From Crickella sp963642455 (GTDB taxonomy: Bacteria > Bacillota > Clostridia > Peptostreptococcales > Anaerovoracaceae): a stretch of 9,996 nucleotides of DNA. The translations under genes and the position numbers were made by a program. The stretch covers positions 1 through 9,996 of the forward strand of contig CAVIGM010000039.1 in NCBI GenBank assembly GCA_963642455.1, in the 5' to 3' direction. The notes under the pieces were generated by a model that made no database searches, was not told the origin of the DNA, and saw only the letters and a list, made by a program, of their open reading frames with translations. Shown here piece by piece: positions 6,161 through 9,996 of the stretch (positions are counted from its first letter, which is position 1; each line of letters starts with the position of its first letter).

Positions 6161-7952
6161 TAGAATACGCAATTCCCTCCATAATATTAAACAGATCATA
6201 GTAGATGATTTCCATGCCTATAACGATAACGTTATTGCAATCGTGATAATTGTCGGGCTTGTTTTCATACCTTCTTTGTATGCGTGGTTCAATATAAGCG
6301 CAAGCTGGGATCCATATAAGAATACCGGCAACCTTAAGATTGCTGTCGCAAATACAGATGAGGGCTATGTAGGCGACCTTAGCACAATAGAAGTGAATTT
6401 CGGTGAGAGGCTGACCTCGGAAGTTAGAGCAAATAACAAATTCAGATGGGTGGTAGTCGATGAGGATGAAGCCCTTGAAGGCGTCAAATCCGGAGAATAT
6501 TATGCTGCAATAATAGTGCCCGAGAGCTTCAGCCGAGATATGATGAGCCTTTTCTCAACTGATATTAAGCATTCGAAGATTATCTATTATTCGAATGAGA
6601 AGGAAAATGCCATTGCCGGCAAGGTTACCGTAAAGGGTGCCGATGCTATTCAGCAGAGCATCAACGAGACCTTCAACAAGATTATAATGCAGGTCGCTAT
6701 GGACATTCTGGATAATCTCACCGAAGATGAAAGCGATCTTATCAATCTGGAGACGGCAAGAGGCATAATAAATAGCATGGACAAGATCTGCGTTCAGCTT
6801 GAGTCTCTGCAGACAAGCTGCGAGACTATTGGTGCCGCCTTGGATACGATATCCGGAAACTTCGAGACAAGCGCAAGCATCGGCGAGGCGATGGAGAATT
6901 TTACCAAGAATGCTCAGAGCGCTCTTCAGAATGTAGATGTTGATAAGATTAAAAAGCAGGCGGAGAAACTCCCAGACGGTCAGACAAAGACTGATTTGTT
7001 GAAGCAAATAAATCAGCTTGAAGCTCTCAAATCTGGCTCTTCGACAGCACTTAGCGGACTCAATACCGCAGGAAAGAGCCTTGATGTAGCCATGCAGGAA
7101 TCTCAGAAGACCGTTGCGGAGCTCGCAGAATGTATGGATGGCACAACGAAGGCTCTTGCGGCTTCAAAGAAATCAATAGCCTCGACAAGAGACAAGCTAA
7201 GAGAGGCCTTGGATTCAGAGAATCTTGATCTTATTAAGAAAATCCTAAGTGAGAACAATGATGACCTCAGTAGCTTCCTTGCTTCGCCTGTAAGCCTTGA
7301 TACGCACAAGGTATATCCAGTCGAAAATTACGGCTCTGCTATGGCACCTTTCTATTCGTCGCTTGCAATATGGGTTGGAGGAACAATTCTTGCCTCGATG
7401 CTGCATGTAGGCTTGACCGAAGAAAGACGCCGCAAAATGAAGAACCTTAAATATCACCAGGAATATATAGGGCGCTCCGTATTATTTATATCCATCGGAC
7501 TTTTGCAGGCCTTGATAACCTGCTGCGGAGACCTGTGGTTCCTCGGAATACAGTGCAAGCATCCGCTTCTCTTTGTTCTGACGGGCTTGCTATCGTCATT
7601 TGTATTTATAAATATCGCCTACATGCTTACCGCATCATTTGGCGATGTCGGCAAAGCGATATGCGTAATCCTTCTGGTTATACAGGTTGCGGGTTCCGGC
7701 GGAACCTTCCCAATCGAGATGGAGCCGAAGGTCTTCAGAATAATGTATCCTTTCCTGCCTTTTGCGCATAGCTTGACGGCCATGAGAGAGAGCATAGCAG
7801 GCTGCTACGGAAGTACATATATAAAGGAAATGCTGATACTTTTAATCTATCTTGCCATTTCGCTTGTGATAGGACTCTTCCTGAGAAATCCTATCATCAA
7901 ATTAAACAGAAGCTTCAAGGAGAAGCTCGAAGACACCAAAACAATGGGCTAA
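6153..7952 (+). CDS. YhgE/Pip-family membrane protein, second paralogue
   Basis: A polytopic membrane protein of 599 aa, paralogous to the preceding gene. ATG 6153 is supported by GGGAGGTGA within the upstream coding region. TM1 is at about residues 27-46, running into LYAWFNISASWDPYKNTGN, near-identical to the upstream copy. A long extracytoplasmic helical domain (about 47-398) carries Gln/Lys/Ala-rich heptad-like stretches. Five C-terminal TMs follow, at about 400-422, 441-465, 470-495, 502-520 and 560-582, with shared motifs LAIWVGG, LGIQCKHPLLF, GSGGTFP and AMRESIAGCYG. It ends at the family's normal length and lacks the extra membrane pair and coiled-coil tail of its neighbour. Tandem duplication followed by divergence is the simplest history. 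The 8-bp overlap and shared fold suggest stoichiometric production and perhaps a heteromeric complex. The biochemical role of the family is unsettled: members are variously linked to phage adsorption and to envelope export. Confidence 0.94.
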   Translation: MSSRIRNSLHNIKQIIVDDFHAYNDNVIAIVIIVGLVFIPSLYAWFNISASWDPYKNTGNLKIAVANTDEGYVGDLSTIEVNFGERLTSEVRANNKFRWVVVDEDEALEGVKSGEYYAAIIVPESFSRDMMSLFSTDIKHSKIIYYSNEKENAIAGKVTVKGADAIQQSINETFNKIIMQVAMDILDNLTEDESDLINLETARGIINSMDKICVQLESLQTSCETIGAALDTISGNFETSASIGEAMENFTKNAQSALQNVDVDKIKKQAEKLPDGQTKTDLLKQINQLEALKSGSSTALSGLNTAGKSLDVAMQESQKTVAELAECMDGTTKALAASKKSIASTRDKLREALDSENLDLIKKILSENNDDLSSFLASPVSLDTHKVYPVENYGSAMAPFYSSLAIWVGGTILASMLHVGLTEERRRKMKNLKYHQEYIGRSVLFISIGLLQALITCCGDLWFLGIQCKHPLLFVLTGLLSSFVFINIAYMLTASFGDVGKAICVILLVIQVAGSGGTFPIEMEPKVFRIMYPFLPFAHSLTAMRESIAGCYGSTYIKEMLILLIYLAISLVIGLFLRNPIIKLNRSFKEKLEDTKTMG

Positions 7953-7979
7953 CAACCACGAAAAAGGAGGACAATTTCG

Positions 7980-8879
7980 ATGAAAATTGCAATTACTTAC
8001 GAGAACGACAACGTGTTCCAGCACTTCGGACACTGCGAGCAGTTCAAAATCTACGAAATAGATGACAACAATACTATCGTTTCTGAGGAAATTGTTGGAA
8101 CAGAGGGTACAGGTCACGAGGCTCTTGCAGGATGGCTTGCAAATAAGGGCATAGATACAGTTCTCTGCGGAGGAATGGGAGATGGAGCAAAGGCAGCGCT
8201 TGATGCAGCAGGCATCGAGGTAATCTCGGGAGTGCAGGGCAATGTCGCTCAGGCTCTTGTTGCCTATGTAAATGGCGAGCTCGTATCGGAAGGCGTTAAC
8301 TGCGACCATCATCATGGAGAGCATGACCACCATCATGAAGACGGCGAAGCTTGCAACTGCGGAAGTGATTGCGGAAGTGATTGCGGCGGCGGATGCGGCG
8401 GTGGCTGCGGCTGTGGTTGCGGTGGCGGCGGAATGCCTCAGATCATTTACAATGGCCCAAATGCCGGCAAGCAGTGCGCCGTTCACTACACAGGAACCTT
8501 CGACGATGGCGAGAAATTCGACAGCTCATACGACAGGAATCAACCACTTAGCTTCATCGCCGGAGTCGGCATGATGATTCCTGGCTTCGACAAAGCCGTA
8601 GTAAATATGGAAGTAGGTCAGGTAATTGAAATACATTTAGAGCCAGAAGAAGCTTACGGACAGCCTAATCCAGACAATGTTCTGACAGTTCCAATCGCAG
8701 AAATGCCAGGCTCAGAGGACCTCGAGGTAGGCCAGCAGGTATACCTGCAGAACCCATACGGACAGCCTGTTCCTGTAAGGGTAACTTTCAAGGACGATAA
8801 GGATATAACCTTCGACGCAAACAGCGACATGTGCGGCAAAGCCCTGAATTTCAAGATCGAGCTTATTAGTGCGGAATAA
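7980..8879 (+). CDS. NifX-type domain fused through a Cys/His-rich hinge to a SlyD-type FKBP isomerase
   Basis: A predicted soluble protein of 299 aa; no signal peptide or TM is seen. ATG 7980 follows a strong AAGGAGG (7964-7970). Residues 1-107 match the NifX/NifB-C (COG1433-type) metallocofactor-binding fold: MKIAITYENDNVFQHFGHC at the start, then CGGMGDGAKAALDAAGIEVI and GNVAQALVAYVNGEL. Residues 108-151 form a metal-binding-like hinge with His triplets and then about ten Cys among Gly (CGSDCGSDCGGGCGGGCGCG). Residues 152-299 are a SlyD-like FKBP peptidyl-prolyl isomerase: VHYTGTFDDGEKFDSSYD, IPGFDKAVVNMEVGQ, PEEAYGQPNPDNV, and an IF-like insert. The end of the fold reads NSDMCG, where E. 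coli SlyD has NHMLAG. SlyD normally carries its His/Cys tail at the C-terminus; here it is between the domains. Only 27 nt separate it from yhgE2, so it is probably co-transcribed. Its role is inferred as metal storage or delivery coupled to folding. No nitrogenase gene is nearby. Confidence 0.9.
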   Translation: MKIAITYENDNVFQHFGHCEQFKIYEIDDNNTIVSEEIVGTEGTGHEALAGWLANKGIDTVLCGGMGDGAKAALDAAGIEVISGVQGNVAQALVAYVNGELVSEGVNCDHHHGEHDHHHEDGEACNCGSDCGSDCGGGCGGGCGCGCGGGGMPQIIYNGPNAGKQCAVHYTGTFDDGEKFDSSYDRNQPLSFIAGVGMMIPGFDKAVVNMEVGQVIEIHLEPEEAYGQPNPDNVLTVPIAEMPGSEDLEVGQQVYLQNPYGQPVPVRVTFKDDKDITFDANSDMCGKALNFKIELISAE

Positions 8880-8930
8880 TGCGGGTATTGCGGAGTATTG
8901 TGGAGTATTGTAGAATGTTGTAGAGTAATA
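8871..8930 (+). repeat. 10-bp tandem repeat across the stop of the SlyD fusion
   Basis: Six consecutive 10-base units, GCGGAATAAT, GCGGGTATTG, CGGAGTATTG, TGGAGTATTG, TAGAATGTTG and TAGAGTAATA, begin with the last two codons and stop of the gene and run to the hairpin downstream. The middle three are almost identical; the outer ones are diverged. TAGAAT (8911-8916) resembles a -10 box, with a poor TTGCGG 17 bases upstream, so a weak promoter for the sirtuin gene is possible but not convincing. Confidence 0.8.
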
Positions 8931-8935
8931 AGGTG

Positions 8936-8970
8936 GACCGTGCTTCGGTAAACGAAGCGCGGTCTTCTTT
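8936..8970 (+). terminator. Rho-independent terminator or attenuator
   Basis: The arms GACCGTGCTTCG (8936-8947) and CGAAGCGCGGTC (8953-8964) pair fully apart from one T-G wobble, with the loop GTAAA. The tail TTCTTT is T-rich. It should end transcripts coming from the YhgE operon. Only 31 bases separate it from the ATG of the sirtuin gene, too few for a separate promoter downstream of the stem. The hairpin may therefore act as an attenuator or leaky terminator for the next operon. Confidence 0.85.
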
Positions 8971-8995
8971 ACCAAAATTGGGAAAAAGAGGTGTT

Positions 8996-9949
8996 ATGGG
9001 CTTGGACAAATTATACAAAGACAGAAATGGTCATGTCGACTGGAGGTTTTTCCTAAGCAGCACTCCAGCGAGGGATTACATATTCCAAAAGGAAGCTTAC
9101 GAGGCGCAGCTTGACAGGGCGGCGGAGTATATCTTGAACGCCGACTGCATCATAATCGGGGCTGGTGCGGGCGCTTCGACTGCAGCAGGCATCCAATACG
9201 GCGGCAAGCGCTTCACCGACAACTTCGCGGAATTTATAGAAAAATATGGCGAATACTACATGCCCGACATGTATGCTGCCGGCTTTTACCCCTTCCCCTC
9301 CGAGGAGGCGAGATGGGGCTACTGGTCCAAACACGCGCTCATGAACCGCTTCGACCCACCGGCTTTGCCACTTTACAAGGAACTCTATGATATCGCAAAG
9401 GGCAAGGATTATTTCGTGCTCACCACCAACGTTGACCACCAATTCTACAAGGCGGGCTTCGACGAGGCGCGGATCTTTGCAACGCAAGGCGATTACGGGG
9501 AAATCCAATGCCTGCGAGCATGCCACCCTAAGATTTATGCCGCGGAGGATCTCTTTCGCAAAATGGATGCTGCAAGGCGCGACTGTCTGGTTCCGTCGGA
9601 ACTTGTGCCAAGGTGCCCGGTATGTGGCGGCAAAATGAGTATGCATCTTCGCTGCGATGATTATTTTGTGGAAGACGAGGCTTGGCACGAGGCGGCCGAC
9701 CGCTACGCGGATTTCCTTGAGGCATGCAAAGGAAGAAAAGTCGTGCTTCTGGAGCTTGGCGTCGGATTCAACACGCCGGTCATCATTCGTTTTCCATTCG
9801 AGAAGCTGATGCGGGAGAACAAATCATACAGCCTGATTCGTCTGAACATGGACGAGGCGGTGGTGCCCGCAAGCTTGGGAAGGCGCGCAGTCGGCATCGG
9901 CGGCGACATGGCAAAGGCGATTTCAGATATAAGGAGGCTATTGATATGA
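8996..9949 (+). CDS. SirTM-type sirtuin, probable protein ADP-ribosyltransferase
   Basis: A Sir2-family NAD-dependent enzyme of 317 aa, closest in motif set to class M (macrodomain-linked) sirtuins. In streptococci and staphylococci these attach ADP-ribose to a lipoylated GcvH-like protein rather than deacetylating. ATG 8996 is chosen with AGAGG just upstream. An in-frame GTG at 8933 is rejected because it precedes the terminator stem, and a TTG at 9002 is an alternative. Residues 55-61, GAGAGAS, bind NAD. MYAAGFYPFPSEEARWGYWS and TTNVDHQF (143-150, with Asn145, Asp147 and His148) are subfamily marks. In FATQGDYG the classical catalytic His of the HG motif is Gln164, as I recall for SirTM. 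Zinc ligands are present as Cys172/Cys176 and Cys207/Cys210. LELGVGFNTP lies near the C-terminus. The gene overlaps a macrodomain gene by ATGA, the expected partner. Activity on a lipoylated carrier is inferred from the family, since the carrier gene is not in view. Confidence 0.9.
   Translation: MGLDKLYKDRNGHVDWRFFLSSTPARDYIFQKEAYEAQLDRAAEYILNADCIIIGAGAGASTAAGIQYGGKRFTDNFAEFIEKYGEYYMPDMYAAGFYPFPSEEARWGYWSKHALMNRFDPPALPLYKELYDIAKGKDYFVLTTNVDHQFYKAGFDEARIFATQGDYGEIQCLRACHPKIYAAEDLFRKMDAARRDCLVPSELVPRCPVCGGKMSMHLRCDDYFVEDEAWHEAADRYADFLEACKGRKVVLLELGVGFNTPVIIRFPFEKLMRENKSYSLIRLNMDEAVVPASLGRRAVGIGGDMAKAISDIRRLLI
9931..9937 (+). promoter_or_regulatory. Ribosome site of the macrodomain gene
   Basis: AAGGAGG sits inside the last codons of the sirtuin gene, 8 bases ahead of the ATG at 9946. 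With the ATGA overlap (9946-9949) it supports coupled translation and defends calling a gene in only 51 visible bases. Confidence 0.85.
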
Positions 9950-9996
9950 CGCAGGATGAGAGACGGGAATTTCTGATTCAATATCTTCTGAAGGAA
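9946..9996 (+). CDS. Macrodomain protein-ADP-ribose hydrolase, 5' end only
   Basis: Seventeen codons are visible (MTQDERREFLIQYLLKE) before the window ends. The start is firm: ATG overlaps the sirtuin stop as ATGA and follows AAGGAGG. The peptide resembles the N-terminal helix of bacterial SirTM-linked macrodomain hydrolases, which begin with a similar ERLxxLIxxLL pattern, precede the macrodomain itself, and remove the ADP-ribose added by the sirtuin. The visible part has no catalytic residues, so identity rests on this short similarity plus the gene order. It may equally be an unrelated gene of the same operon. Confidence 0.65.
   Translation, partial: MTQDERREFLIQYLLKE

Noticed and set aside
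5638..6199. Several long reverse-strand open frames opposite the yhgE1 tail
   Set aside because: They arise from the 33-bp repeat, which lacks stops in the complementary frames. They have low-complexity Leu/Ser/Phe composition and no ribosome site.
8418..8440. Internal start at Met152 producing a free SlyD domain
   Set aside because: The preceding GGTGGCGGCGGA is Gly-coding and has no properly spaced Shine-Dalgarno sequence. It could be tested but is not supported.
8933..8995. Upstream GTG start for the sirtuin gene
   Set aside because: Translation would begin before the terminator stem and read through it. The added residues match nothing in SirTM proteins.

Overview
The window looks like a chromosomal segment of a Bacillota anaerobe, most likely a Clostridia member. 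The grounds are strong AAGGAGG-type ribosome sites, tandem YhgE/Pip membrane proteins, a NifX-type metallocofactor domain joined to a SlyD-type isomerase, and a macrodomain-linked sirtuin. Genus cannot be fixed from the sequence. All six complete genes and the one cut gene lie on the + strand and are densely packed. I see no transposase, integrase, tRNA, rRNA or CRISPR array.

Layout. Positions 1-314 hold no convincing gene, but they carry a near-consensus sigma-A promoter (105-133) and a GC-rich repetitive leader that leads into a Fic-family gene (315-1370). This Fic protein has glutamine where the catalytic histidine normally sits, and a 36-bp tandem repeat is inserted in its Fic domain. A second repeat block runs across its stop codon. 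Next is tex (1520-3703), an RNA-binding S1-domain protein. A short intergenic region with another repeat and AT-rich DNA precedes an apparent operon: two YhgE/Pip paralogues that overlap by 8 bp (3884-6160 and 6153-7952), then, 27 nt later, a NifX/SlyD fusion (7980-8879). The first YhgE ends in a hendecad-repeat coiled coil. A hairpin terminator or attenuator (8936-8970) separates this from a SirTM-type sirtuin (8996-9949). The sirtuin gene overlaps by ATGA the start of a macrodomain ADP-ribose hydrolase gene, which the window end cuts off.

How the genes may work together. The sirtuin and macrodomain pair fits the known 'writer and eraser' of reversible protein ADP-ribosylation, which in other Gram-positive bacteria targets a lipoylated GcvH-like protein. 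The two YhgE proteins probably form an envelope membrane complex. The co-transcribed NifX/SlyD fusion looks like a soluble metal-handling chaperone whose link to YhgE is unknown. Fic and Tex are probably unrelated to these.

A theme across the window is short, mutually unrelated tandem repeats. They sit in or next to gene 3' ends (fic, tex, yhgE1, the SlyD fusion), in the fic leader and inside the fic coding region. In three places they have become part of a protein or of its translation signal.
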